From contig JAIXMP010000028.1 of NCBI GenBank assembly GCA_025677815.1, positions 496,001-560,000 of the forward strand: a DNA stretch of 64,000 bases, in the 5' to 3' direction. The translations under genes were made by a program, and so were the position numbers. Origin of the DNA: Phascolomyces articulosus. Lineage: Eukaryota > Mucoromycota > Mucoromycetes > Mucorales > Lichtheimiaceae. Under the pieces are notes generated by a model that ran no database searches, had not been told where the DNA came from, and was given only the letters and a program-made list of their open reading frames with translations. Positions 41,051-52,991 of this stretch are shown here, piece after piece. Position 1 is the stretch's first letter. Every line of letters starts with the position of its first letter.

Positions 41051-42881
41051 GCAGAGAAATAAGAAACTGCGAATAGCAACAGAAACTCCATCCACATCAT
41101 CATCAACATCCCTATTTTCACCATATACAGGTCATTCAATATACCCCATTCTTCTTTGTCATAATCTACTATAAATTCCCACATAATTTTTATATATTGT
41201 ATATATCATAACATTTTTTTTTAAAAAAAAAGATTATATCGCATCTTATATTACTATTGAAAAAAAGGAAATCAAAAGGTTCATGTACATAAGTATCATT
41301 AGTTTTACATAAACTTGAAACCCGCTCATTTTATACAAATTCCAGCTGCATACCCGTTTGGTTATATATCAAGGCAGACTATGATTAATACTGATAATCA
41401 TATTATTCTCTTTCTTACATTGTAAATTATATTGTACTTACCAAAAACGCGTTTTTATCACTAGAGAGAATGTTTATAATGGCAGTAAAAATAGCTTCCC
41501 AGTCGTTGCTACCTTGAACCCTTCTTTTTTAATTTTCTTTGCTTGTCTAGGTTCTTCTGATAGTTTAAAAACACCTTTCCTACGTATGTATTTCAATTTT
41601 TATCTAACATTGTCCCACTATAGATGATTGTAACGAGAAGTGTAATTTATATGAAAAGAGACAAAAAGGATTAGGGTCTTACATATCTTAAGAGTAAACG
41701 AACATGGTTGAAAAAAAACAGATATAATAATTAATAGATAACTCACTTTACATGATTTAGCATGTCAGGCAGCTAATAATAAATTAGCAATCGTCAAGGA
41801 AACAATAGTATTTTCTAGATATTACAAGTAAAAATGCATGACATTTCAAAAACAACAGTATGATCTGTCTAAAATGCTGCACAATCAAAAAACCTAATAG
41901 CAATTTATTATTACGTAATATTTTGTGAGTAGGTACATTATCTGTATACTGACAATGAAGATAACACCGAGTATTGACACTCTAAAGAGAGACATTTATC
42001 AATTTACAAAGTATATTTTTTGTATGACACGAAGCACATTTAAAATAAATATTGCACCTCGAAAGTATAAGCCAGATATTCCTTCCGTATAATAATCGCT
42101 TTTATGATCAAACCAAACCATATATGTTATATTGCTATGGGGTACCTACTATGCGTCTCAGCTCTTCTTTTGTCAGGTGAAAAGGAGATTATTAAAAATG
42201 AGATTTCAATGAATCATATGATACTTCGTAGCCACAAGAGTATATATAAACAAGAAGGATTATGAAGCAATTTTTTTTTCAATATATGAATGGTATTTTT
42301 ATGACGGATAAAAAAATGTGCTTATATCAACAAAATAGGGGAGAAACTTTAGTTAGTATTTTCTATACTTTCTTACGTCTATATAATTTTATAATAACAT
42401 ATCATATGTGGGGTTTACATCAAAATAAGAACAAACCTAGTTTTTCAACATTCTATATATTTGTATCTTACCTTCTTACTGTCTCCTTAAAAAATTAAAG
42501 TTTTTTATTCTTTGTCAAGTGTTCATTATTGTATTAGCATGAAAATATACAATTATCTTAATGATTACAATTGGATGATACCTCTCATTTCTACCGCTGG
42601 GTAATGATAGAGAAGGATAGTTTTATATAAAATAGATAAAGACTGTAAGTATATATTAATTATTTTAGAATATACCAGACTATATTCACTAAAATGTATT
42701 GATAGAGCTTTTATTTTATTTTTGAATAATCATTAATACATTTGTGGAAGGGGATTTATCTTTAAAAGTAATAAAGTAGTGAAAGTAAATAAAAAAAAGA
42801 GAGAGGGAGGTATCATTGTGTTAATATTAAAGGAGGATGACGTTAAAAAATATTCTACTAAAAAAAAGATGCTGATGATGA
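41051..42881. other. Intergenic stretch downstream of the solo LTR
   Basis: AT-rich with short open frames only; it ends in the 3' flank of the minus-strand FHA-RING gene. Nothing identifiable. Confidence 0.5.
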
Positions 42882-44034
42882 TTAGGATCGATGGACTGAG
42901 GATGATATACTTGAATCAGTAAGCATTTCTTCATAAGTAGGTGGAGTAGCAACTAATGTTGTTGATAATAATCCACCATCACCATGAGCACGTTGTGATA
43001 ATGCTCGAGTTGGAACCGATAATCCACTTGATGTAGTTGATGTTGATGATGATGGTTGTTGTTGACGTCTTGAACGATTTTCTGGTTCTTGCTCTTGAGA
43101 TTCTGTATGATGATCCTCCTGTTGCTCTCCCTCCTCTTCTTCCAGAATTTCTGTATGACGTCCATCTCCATGCATCGTTGCATATTGTCGTAATGGATGA
43201 TGATATTCTCCATCTTCATCATTCCCACTTTCCTCACCATCACAATCATGATCATGTCTTCCCTCTCCTACTTTGGGGGGAGCAGAAGAAGATAATCCCA
43301 ATGATTCCAATACTTCACTGACTTCGACGGCTACACTTGCTTCGAGGTCGGAATAAGTACGGCATATAGGGCAAGAGAAACCTGGATAATTCTGAAACAG
43401 GATTGGTCGTAGACATTTAAAGTGGAAAATATGGGAACAAGGGGCAATGAATAAGGCTTGAAAGGGAGCAATTGCATATAGACAAATACAGCACTCTTGG
43501 ATATCTGACTGGTTGACAACAGGCGACCCGCGCACGGTTGCTGTATGAGGAGACGCTGAATTGGTGGCTGCTAATCTTTTTATAGCTGCTTTATGTATAT
43601 CGGTTTCATCATTTTCTTCATCTGAATGATCGTCTAATAAGATAGAGTGTTGTGCTCGAATGAGATTTGGATAAGGTTGATGAGTAGGTGCATGGTGGTG
43701 ATGAGGGTCATGAGGATTGAGATCCACCACGACTTCTTCCTCTTCTCCTTGTCGATTCCCAGCACTACCAGGTGCCACGGCAGCTAATAAATGACTACGT
43801 AGTTGTTGAAATGCAGCTCGACTGAATGGGTGAGATACAGTTTGTTCACGATTGACTTCTAAACGCATACGCACTGCACGATACATGGGTTCAATACCAC
43901 CTTGGTAATCAACTCCCAATTGAATCAAATCACCATCTTTAATTTCTTGTGCTGAACTACGTACACCTGCTGGTGATAATCTTGCTCGATTCACAAAGGT
44001 ACCACTAGACGAACCCACATCCCGTATATATAAC

Positions 44035-44077
<43 letters not shown>

Positions 44078-44711
44078 TAAAATTTCTCTCTCTTTCTAAC
44101 CTCTCACCCTTAAAAAAATATTTTTGTTTTACCTTGTTACAATCAGGGGGAACCCATAATTCAGCATGACTACGACTCACAACTTTACTTTTAAAAGATA
44201 AACGATCAGGTGCTACATTACGATCACTATAGCGACCAATCTTTAACATAGCACCTGGGTCAAGGGATCGATCAATTATGTCAAACACAAAACAACGATT
44301 GCCAATTCCGACATTGGGTACAAGTCGAATATGAGGTCCGTGCGTTGGGTCTTCTTCTTCATTATTATTTTGCCCACTAATATGTTGTCTTTGGTCTTGA
44401 AGTACTACAGGTGATACTTCTGAAGAAGCAATAGAGGATGAAGTTGAAGTAGAAGTGGACAATGGTGCTGAATTATATTGTTGTAATGGGACTGTATGAA
44501 GGTGATTTTGTCTTTGTTGATTTTGATCTGCTCGAGGAGTTGATTGAGAACTTGCTGGCACGGGGGATGAAGGGACGGAAGTAGATTGACGACGAGCTCT
44601 TCTTAAACTTCGAAAGCCACGAGCTAATAAAGTTGGCGATGAAGTTCCCGATGGAGCAGGTGATGTCCGAGGAGGTGGAGTATTCGTTGAAAGACTTCGA
44701 AAGCGTGGCAT
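42882..44711 (-). CDS. dma1: FHA-RING E3 ubiquitin ligase, Dma1-like
   Basis: Two exons (44711-44133, 44033-42882) encode 576 residues. A Ser/Thr/Pro-rich disordered N-terminus (1-125) precedes an FHA domain: GR at 159-160, SRSHAELW at 179-186, then LYIRDVGSSSGTFVN to N208. These residues form the phosphothreonine pocket. A RING-H2 finger follows, with ligands C374, C377, C392, H394, H397, C400, C414 and C417 (PCSHIFHFKC, CPIC). The FHA-then-RING order and the NYPGFSCPIC spacing match fission yeast Dma1 and budding yeast Dma1/2. These link phosphorylated targets to ubiquitination in the spindle-position and cytokinesis checkpoint. The C-terminal third (430-576) is acidic, Glu/Gln/His-rich and unstructured, making the protein longer than yeast Dma1 (~270). 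The single intron interrupts the FHA domain and carries an AAT repeat. Confidence 0.9.
44035..44078. repeat. (AAT)n microsatellite inside the dma1-like intron
   Basis: About 14-15 AAT units directly abut the splice acceptor of the only intron of the FHA-RING gene. On the coding strand they form an ATT-rich tract ending in the AG. Length changes here could affect splicing. Confidence 0.85.
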
Positions 44712-46714
44712 TGTTGTAATAATAATAATAAACTAATAGGATTGAATAATGATTGGTTAAACTTGTTGTTATTGTTTTGTTTATATCATGTGTTTAAATC
44801 ATAAATCCTTTGGGGATTAACGATAGATGATTATTATGCAGGAAGCGAAAAAAAAAAAAGAGCGGGAGTAAGAAAAAAAGAGAGAGGAGAAGAAAAAAGA
44901 TGCGAATTATTATTATTGTTTATCATTATTCAATTCATGGAAGGATATTATTGAAAACCCAACCAATTCCTCTTTTTTTTTTCTCTTCCTTCTTTTTTTT
45001 TGTTCGTTATCATTATTATCATTATTATTTTTATAATCCAATTCAATTGAACAATTCTTTCAACGTGGTCTCATCTCCTTATCTTTATATATTATTTTTG
45101 ACATGATGACCCTTTTGATGATCAGTTGAAAATATATTATTTGATAGATCAGATCAATGTTAGTATATATATATATATATATATATATGTTAATTTTTTT
45201 TTCCCATGGTTGGTTCCATGTTACACTCACTGTTATCCGTGATTTTTAAATTTCAGACAAGCTTTATTATTAGGTTTACTGTTTTTAATCATCATCATCA
45301 CCATGATTCTAAATATAATGCATGACGAGTATCTGTTGTTATGAGTCTATTATGATTTATTAAAGTGAAAAAAAAGACCATGTTGTTGGTTTATTTATTG
45401 TTATGATTATGCAAGGGGTTTTTTGTTGCTTTTTGCAGAAAAAAAAACATCGACTGTAGAGGTCTGAGTTCTATAGAATTTATAGTAAGAGATATGAAAA
45501 AGCCCCACATTATTTATGCAAAGCATTTGAATTCGGTTGACCTGTTGTTGTTGTTGTTGATATTTTTACTTGGCGTTTCTATTAGATCGTTCCTATTCAT
45601 TATATTATATAACAATAAAGCAACCGGAATTATTATTTACAAAATATATAAACAGAAACACACAGTCTACGCCTCACACATCCCATCTTTTCTAGACAAC
45701 AACAGCATTTTCTAAATATCCAATCCAGATAAGAAATATTATGTCAAGTCTTCCTGACAAAAGTATAAATAAACCTGTATTGTGAAATGTGACACACAGT
45801 CTTCTTTTTATATCCAACATCACGATGGTTTCCTCAAACAGATAAAATGACCTATAAAAAAAAATAATAATAAAGTTAATTATACATGGAAAGAAAAGGT
45901 TGTTATGGTGATGACCTGGGTAACAAAATCAACCATTTTTTTATTTTATTATCCATAAAAGAACAAAATAATGCACGCAATGCATTGAAAAATATCTAAA
46001 ACATTTCGTTTATATAAAAGGCTTTGGGTTGAGATGCATGATGTTGTCTATTTATTATTATAATATATTCTACGTATATGTTTATATAGATAATAATAAT
46101 ACCATGAATCATCGTATATACAGCACAATACATCATCATCATCATCTGTCGCTATTATAGCAATAAAAAGGCAAAATTGATGTTTTTTTTAAAAAAAAAA
46201 AATGATGCGTATCATAAAATACAAATATATGTATCTCGATGTATGTGAGTGTGTCCAGGTGTATGGATAAATAATGAAACATGCACGATGCCAATCATTC
46301 TAATATGCATTATAGTTTCTCAAATCAAATCATATGGCTTAGTTTATTATGAATCAAACACTCGAAAAAAAATATAAACGTTACCTTTATAATAATATTA
46401 TTAGCAACAACAACAACATCAACATAAAAAGAAAGTACTATATTTACTATACGGATAAACGCCAATGATATAGTATAGATAGAATTGATCATGATGATGA
46501 ATGATTTCGAAGCAGGTTTGTTGATCTAGAAGAAATCGATACAAAAAAAAACCACAATATAAAAAGTCCCTTAAATTTTTCTTTTCCCCTTTTTTTTTTA
46601 CTTTTTTTTTTTGTTTTCCCAAACCTAAACCTCAACTATCCTTCTACATCTCTTTTTTTTAAAAATTTATACTTTTTTTTTGTATTATCTTTTTTAATTA
46701 ATAACAAATCTGTC
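44712..46714. other. Shared promoter region of divergent genes
   Basis: A 2 kb gap between the starts of the minus-strand FHA-RING gene and the plus-strand phosphatase gene. It holds a (TA) repeat and pyrimidine-rich tracts just upstream of 46715. No gene is recognised. Confidence 0.5.
45164..45188. repeat. (TA)12 dinucleotide repeat
   Basis: Twenty-five bases of alternating T and A in the intergenic region; no further structure around it. Confidence 0.9.
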
Positions 46715-47882
46715 ATGGCTGAACAGGAAAAAATAATAGAAAAATCAACTGCAGAATCTGCGGCAACATCAGCAGCAGCAGCTACAAAACGAAAATGGTT
46801 ATGGCGTGGCATTGCATTAGGTATCACTGCTATTATCATTGCAGTTATTGTTGCAGTGGTTGTGGTAGTGGTAAAACGAAACCAACGGGAAGCTAATGTA
46901 GATGCAAGCATTAACCCCACTGATCGTGGTCAATCCAGTGAAGACCAATCTACTATCAGTAGAATTGGTGACCTGCATGCTTTATCCAAATATGCCAATT
47001 TAACCTTGATGGAAACAATGCAAGACGACGATCTTTATGGTAATCCAAACCAAAAATTGTATGTAATTGGCGATATTCATGGATCTCTCAATGAATTCAA
47101 TCAATTGGTCTCCAGATTACAATACAATCATGATGCAGGTGATCGCATTATCTTGGCCGGCGATCTTATCATGCGTGGTCCTGATAGTGTGGGTGTCATT
47201 CGTCGGGCCAAGGAATTAAAGGCTTTATGTGTACGAGGTAATCATGATGATAAAGTCGTACGTATGAAGACTTATATGCGTACCTTTAACAACATCATAC
47301 CTGCAAAAGGGATTATACCAGAAGGAGCACCTGTGATAGATCCCTTGGAATTTGATAATTATCACATGGAAGTAGCACAGTAAGTATAGATAGTTTATCA
47401 ATATTCTACAACACTCTGTGAAGTAACAACATATTCAAAATAATTATAAATATTGATCGATTAGAAACATGACCGATGCTGACTATGAGTATTTGGCCAA
47501 TTGTCCCATGATATTGGCTATTCCTGTCCTTCAAGCTTTATTTGTTCATGGAGGTGTCAATCCATATCGTAAACTAGAGGATCAACAACCATTTACTGTC
47601 ATGAATGTGCGTACGATTGAAGAAGATCTTGGAGCCACCAAGGAAAAGACGGGGGAGGAATGGTCGGATATTTGGAATTTGTCACAAGAAAATAATAATT
47701 CCACTTTTCCCCCAGAGTATCGGAAAATCTATTATGGTCATGCTGCTGGTAATGGATTACAACTCAAAAATTATACATTTGGTGTTGATACAGGATGTGT
47801 TTATGGCCGTCAATTAACTGCATTAGAAGTGAAAAGTGGTCAATTAACTCAAGTCAAATGTCAAGAGTATTATAAGAATTAA
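46715..47882 (+). CDS. ppn2: Membrane-anchored calcineurin-like phosphatase, Ppn2-type
   Basis: Two exons (46715-47379, 47465-47882) encode 360 residues. A short Ala/Glu-rich N-terminus is followed by one membrane span (about 30-53, ending in a Val run and KR), then a lumenal or extracytosolic phosphoesterase domain. Metal-binding motifs are intact: GDIHG (119-123), GDLIMRGPDS (149-158) and GNHD (175-178). Further conserved histidines lie in FVHGG and YYGHAAG, and a GVDTGCVYG strand is present. This motif set is the ApaH-like branch of PPP phosphatases. Length and single N-terminal anchor match yeast Ppn2 (YNL217W), the zinc-dependent vacuolar polyphosphatase. Polyphosphate as substrate is inferred from that resemblance; a dinucleotide substrate is the main alternative. 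Confidence 0.88.
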
Positions 47883-48285
47883 AATTAAGAAAAGCAGAAG
47901 GAAAGGAAGAAAAAAGAAGGATACCGTGGTACTACTGCTTGGTTATTATACATATTTATATTATATATATAATTCTATCTAACATATCATCTAGTTCTCA
48001 TTTAAACCATCCCGTCCAAATTTTGTAGTTGTAAAATTGTCGTTGTTGTAATATTAATTTTTGTTTATAAAATACGTAATAAAAAAGTATCATACGTATG
48101 GACCTTGACTATACGAATAATAATAAAAAAAAATGCCCGAATAAAATGAATCATAGTAATAAATTCTTTCTTCTTTTCTCCCTTTTTTCAATATTTTATT
48201 CCCCCATTTTTTATTATTATTTTCTTTTATATATATCTATATCTATATATATTATATTTTATCATTATTATATTGTTAATTGTCC
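47883..48285. other. Short intergenic spacer
   Basis: A 403 bp gap holding the 3' end of the phosphatase gene and the promoter of the CotH gene. Poly-T and TATA-rich runs lie near 48180-48260. Confidence 0.5.
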
Positions 48286-50521
48286 ATGAACAAAATAACA
48301 TTATGCTTTACTATACTTCTACTGGGTAAAATTTTCATGATGATGATTTCATCTTATCTGATTATATTACAATAGTAATAAGTACTCAAAACAACAACAA
48401 CCACAACAAAAAAAAATAGGTCTATCTTATAGTTTGAAAGCTATAACATTAGCTCAACAGCAAGGAGCACCAGTACAAGTAGAATCGCATCCTGTTACCT
48501 ATCAAGTGGTTATTAGCCCACCCGATGCAAAAACGAATACTGTAGGCGTTGCAATTGGTCAAGATGTATATGGCCTAGAACCTGATCCAAAAGTTCCTAT
48601 GCTTTACAAAGGGATTGGTCCATCTTCACAGCCCTATCGCTACGTAATTCTCGATAATAATGAAAATAAATCCATTTTGCATTATGAACGATTTGAACGA
48701 CCTGCTATTCAAGAGGCAACAGAAACTTTCCATGAAATGTATGGTCGACCATGGAATAAACTTCATATACCACCCATGCCTCGTGTTTATGATTTCGATT
48801 CATCCAATTTGGATCCTGTAGAAGATCCCTATGCTCCTATTGATGATCCAGCTGCAAGTGAACTTTTTCAAGAAGGAACTATTGTGACATTACATTTCAA
48901 AGTCGATGAAGAAGACGCTCAACAAATGCATACTCAAAAATTTGATGAAAAAAAATCCAAGATTCGAGGGGATATGACTTTTATTAGGTTCGTTGTTTTT
49001 TTTTTCTTTAGGAAAATTGTCTTTCACTTTCTTCTTCTATATAGACTAAATCATTGATTGTATTCATTATTTCTTCGTTAGTTATAATGACGTTCAACAA
49101 TTCGCGAATGTCAGTCTTAAAGTAGGCGGTCATTCAAGTAGAAGTTGGGCTAAAGTGCCTTATAAAATCAAGATTCCACGTAAGAGTTCGCCTAATGGAT
49201 TATATCGTCGGTGGTCACTTAAATTACGTTCAGAATCAACAGACCCTACTATGATGCGTGAAAAATTATATAATGATTTACTGGAATCTTCGGGTGTCGT
49301 TGCAGCTCGTGGTGTTTATGCTCGGTAATAAAAAAGAATGGATAGATGAGATTCTTATTTTCACAACGGCCATTTTTCTCTCTCTCTTCGCATTTCAATA
49401 TTAACTAATGCGACAATTTACCTATTTTTCAATAATACAGACTTTATATCAATGGATTGCCTATTGGTTTATACTACCTTGCAGATGATAGTTCTTCTAG
49501 CAGGTAAAATAAGAAAGAAAGCTAATAATGGATAACATTTTAGACTTATATATGTATTTATATAAAACTGGATAGCTTTGTTCGCGAAACAATGCATCAT
49601 AATGAACCAGAAACCAAAGTGGGTCATATTATTCAAGGTGATGCTGGTAAAGGCGATTATGCAGCTAACTTCGCCTACTTGGGTGAAGATGTAGAAGCTT
49701 ATGATCCGATGGTTTATCAAGTCAAATCATCGAAAAAGCCAGAAAAGCAAGCCGTTGCCCTATCTTCCTTGGTTGATTTTATGACATTTATAAAAGAATA
49801 TGACACATCCGCAGCTCCCAACGATGCGAGTGTATTAAATGATTGGACACCCCAATTGGATGTGGTTCGTTATATTCGACAATTAGCCCTTGAATGGATT
49901 GGTGGTAGTTGGGATGCTATTCAATACTCTGGTAACAATTTTGCCATTTATCAAAAGCGCGACTCGACTCAGTGGACTTTTATTCCTATGGATTTTGATT
50001 ATACCTTTGGCAATGGATTGGAAGAAGACCAAGGTGAATTGATGACGGGTGATTGGACTCGATTGACCGAAGGACGCAAGATTCATTCGTATTTATGGGA
50101 AAAATTAAAAGAAATGCCCTATATGGTCCATCTTTATGAAGATACATTGAGACAAATTAATGCCCGAGCATCTAATCCAGAAACTTTACTCAAACGTATT
50201 GACGGATTGGCCTACATGCTGCAACGTGAAGTGTTGTGGGATACGTCGTTGGAACGAATGACAACAGGTGTGACAAGACCTTGGGAAGCAAGTGAATTCC
50301 TGAAACATTTGGAACAAGGCACTGATGCACAAGACGAATGGATTGGATTAAAACAATGGGTGGTTGAAAAACACCAAGCTATTACGAATATGAAAGATCA
50401 TGCTGCTTATGCAAGATCCGGTTTGGGTGTAGGTGAGGATATGATGCCTGATATTGATATTGGTATGATGGAGTCACAGGATACCATTGAAGAAATGGTT
50501 GCTGAAGCTGTTCAACAATGA
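48286..50521 (+). CDS. CotH-family secreted kinase-like protein
   Basis: Five exons (48286-48325, 48420-48987, 49082-49324, 49441-49503, 49576-50521) encode 619 residues. The first 40-nt exon supplies a signal peptide (MNKITLCFTILLLG...); without it the frame has no good start. Family motifs include SLKVGGHSSRSW, a KLRS-STDPTMMREKL block, RLYINGLPIGLYYL, GNNFAIYQK and the metal-binding PMDFDYTFG with D444 and D446. CotH proteins are atypical secreted protein kinases first known from Bacillus spore coats. Mucorales have several, and some act in spore wall formation or as host-binding surface proteins in mucormycosis. This copy ends in an acidic hydrophilic tail (IEEMVAEAVQQ) with no GPI-anchor signal. 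I do not see the host-receptor-binding motif described for pathogenic CotH3, so a spore-wall or secretory role is more likely. It is tandem with the phosphatase and ATG4 genes. Confidence 0.92.
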
Positions 50522-50780
50522 AAATGACAATGTGTTCGATTTTCTCCTTTTGAATGATAAAATATGATAATAAATTTGCTCAAAACATAGATATAAACCC
50601 CATTTTGCATCACATGATGGATGATAGACTTTATTCCGCTGTCCACACTTTTAGTTTATGCAGAAGCAACAGCCTGTTGTCGTTTATTAATTTTACCTTT
50701 CCCCTATTCCTTCCTTTCTCTCTCCCTCCCTTTTTTTTCAATTTTGAGAAATATATAAATATATATATATATATATTATA

Positions 50781-52991
50781 ATGAGTCATTTTACTACTAC
50801 AACAAGTAACCGACCGTTTCATTCGGATAATAATGATCGTCATAGCAATAACAACAATAGTAAAAATAGCAAGAACGATGGTGACCATTTACCACAACCC
50901 CAAAACTCAAACCACCTTAGCACTGCGCCATTTAGAGACAAGTTATTAACAAACTCTTCTTACTTGGCAGCTGAAATACCACTCAAATTAGGTCACTGGG
51001 TATCTCATTTATGGCAACAGCATTATTCAACTGAAGAGAATCAGGACACTACATTGTACCTTCTTGGCCAATATTATGACATGCCCAACATGGTGAAAAT
51101 GCAACAAGACATTCTTAATGCGCAGTCGGAAACCTTTTTTGACAACCAACACCATGATACCAATAAAGAAAACAAACAGTGGCAGCGACAGCAACAACTA
51201 GAACAAGAAGAAGATAGTAATAACAATCATCCTCAAGAAGAAAATAGTGGTATTAAAGTACAAAAAGAAGCAGTAGCACCTTCTTTATCTATGATGTGGC
51301 CACCTGCTTTTTATGATGATTTTACAACACGCTTTTGGATGACGTATCGACATAATTATCCACCTATTCGTCCTTCAAATTATAAAACGGATATTGGATG
51401 GGGATGTATGCTTCGTAGTGGTCAAAGTTTACTTGCGAATGCATTATTGATCCATTGTTTAGGAAGAGGTTTGTTTTTTCGCTATCTATTTATCTATCCA
51501 TTGAACTCCCTCTCCTTTTTTTTTTCTACTTTTATTTATTTGTTGTTTGGAGAATAATCTCGAGTCGTTCAAAGTGATTTTCTTAACGTTATTGGATAAT
51601 ATTATTAACTATGGTGATATATTATTATTTATAAAGATTGGCGAAGGAGAGGAAATGAAAAAGATTCTCAATATCTCAAGGTATAAAATATAATATCTAA
51701 TGTCCAGGTGAGATTGATAAATAAGAGGATGGATTGTTTTACCGATTTGTTTTTCTTTTTATATAGATTATACAGTGGTTTCTTGATGAACTGTCACCAC
51801 GTGCCCCATTTTCAATTCACCGGATTGCTTTATTGGGTAAACAACTTGGAAAAAATATTGGTGAATGGTTTGGTCCCAGTACAATTAGCCAGGTGATCTT
51901 GTAAGTAGACGAGATTATAATAAAAGGGGTGCATTCGATATTTTTTTTTAATATAAAAGAATGTAAGTTCATCCTAACCAAACCTTATATATTTAAATAT
52001 AAAGGGCTTTGGTATCGGATTTTCCAGCTGCTCAACTTGCTGTATATATTGCAACAGATGGTGTAGTTTATCGTAATGCTGTAGAAGATGCAGCTACTGG
52101 TAAACGACCACGCGGAGAATTCAGCAGTACGTATCAGTGTCGAAATCAAGAAGCGAGAGAAATATATGATCAATATACACCTGACGATGATGTTGATGGA
52201 ATCAAAGGAAAACAAGAATGTCAAAAGGAGGATGAGGAATTTCAATCCATCCTTATATTAGTGGCTATTCGATTGGGTATTGACCAACTTCATCCAACTT
52301 ATTATCCTGCTTTAAAAACTTGTTTCGAACTTCCTTGGTTTGTTGGTATCGCAGGGTAAGTTTTTTCAAGTTTACCAATTTTCATTTTTGATAAAATGAT
52401 GTTGATAAATAAAAATAATAACGATAACAAATCCATATTATAGTGGTCGACCTAATTCATCATTATACTTTTTGGGTATGCAAGGAGATGATCTTATTTA
52501 TATGGACCCTCATTTCTCACGTACTGCATTGGAAACAAAGTCAATGCATGATTATGATGAAGAAAGTATTTCAACTTATCATTGCACCATTCCGCGTAAA
52601 ATTCATATATCACATCTGGATCCATCCATGTTACTTGGATTTTACTGTCGGACACGGCAAGAATTTGACGATTTCTGTGATCACATTAGTCAGGTAATAT
52701 AAGAAGAAAGAGGAAGGGCAAAGAAAAAAAAAAAGAAAAAAAGAAGAAAGAATAGAATGAGAGTAGCCAAGCTAACAAAGAGATGTTAATTTATAAAACA
52801 ATGAATGGGTATATTTGTAGATTGCTACTGTGCATACTCCTATCTTCACCATTGAAAAACATGCACCTGAATATGATGAAGATGTACGAAGTGAAAATGA
52901 TTTCGGTATTCTCAGTGATGATGATGAGGAAGAAGATGATGGGTTTGGAGATGAAGAAGATCGTCGTCCCAATAAAGACATCATTTTATAA
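50781..52991 (+). CDS. atg4: Autophagy cysteine protease ATG4
   Basis: Six exons (50781-51468, 51637-51680, 51767-51900, 52005-52355, 52444-52693, 52821-52991) encode 545 residues. The catalytic triad is visible: C209 in [10 protein letters not shown], and D427 with H429 in the DPH motif. Other family blocks are [17 protein letters not shown] and [15 protein letters not shown]. Fungal Atg4 trims the C-terminus of Atg8 before lipidation and later releases it from phosphatidylethanolamine. Two insertions make this copy longer than usual: an Asn/Gln-rich N-terminus and a Gln/Glu-rich loop at 115-165. A C-terminal FGILSDDD (F516-L519) matches the LC3-interacting motif of animal ATG4B (FEIL) in kind and position, followed by an acidic tail. 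The gene starts 259 bp after the CotH stop. Confidence 0.94.

Noticed and set aside
43037..43321. Plus-strand His/Leu/Val-rich frame
   Set aside because: Antisense shadow of the acidic His/Asp-rich tail of the FHA-RING gene.
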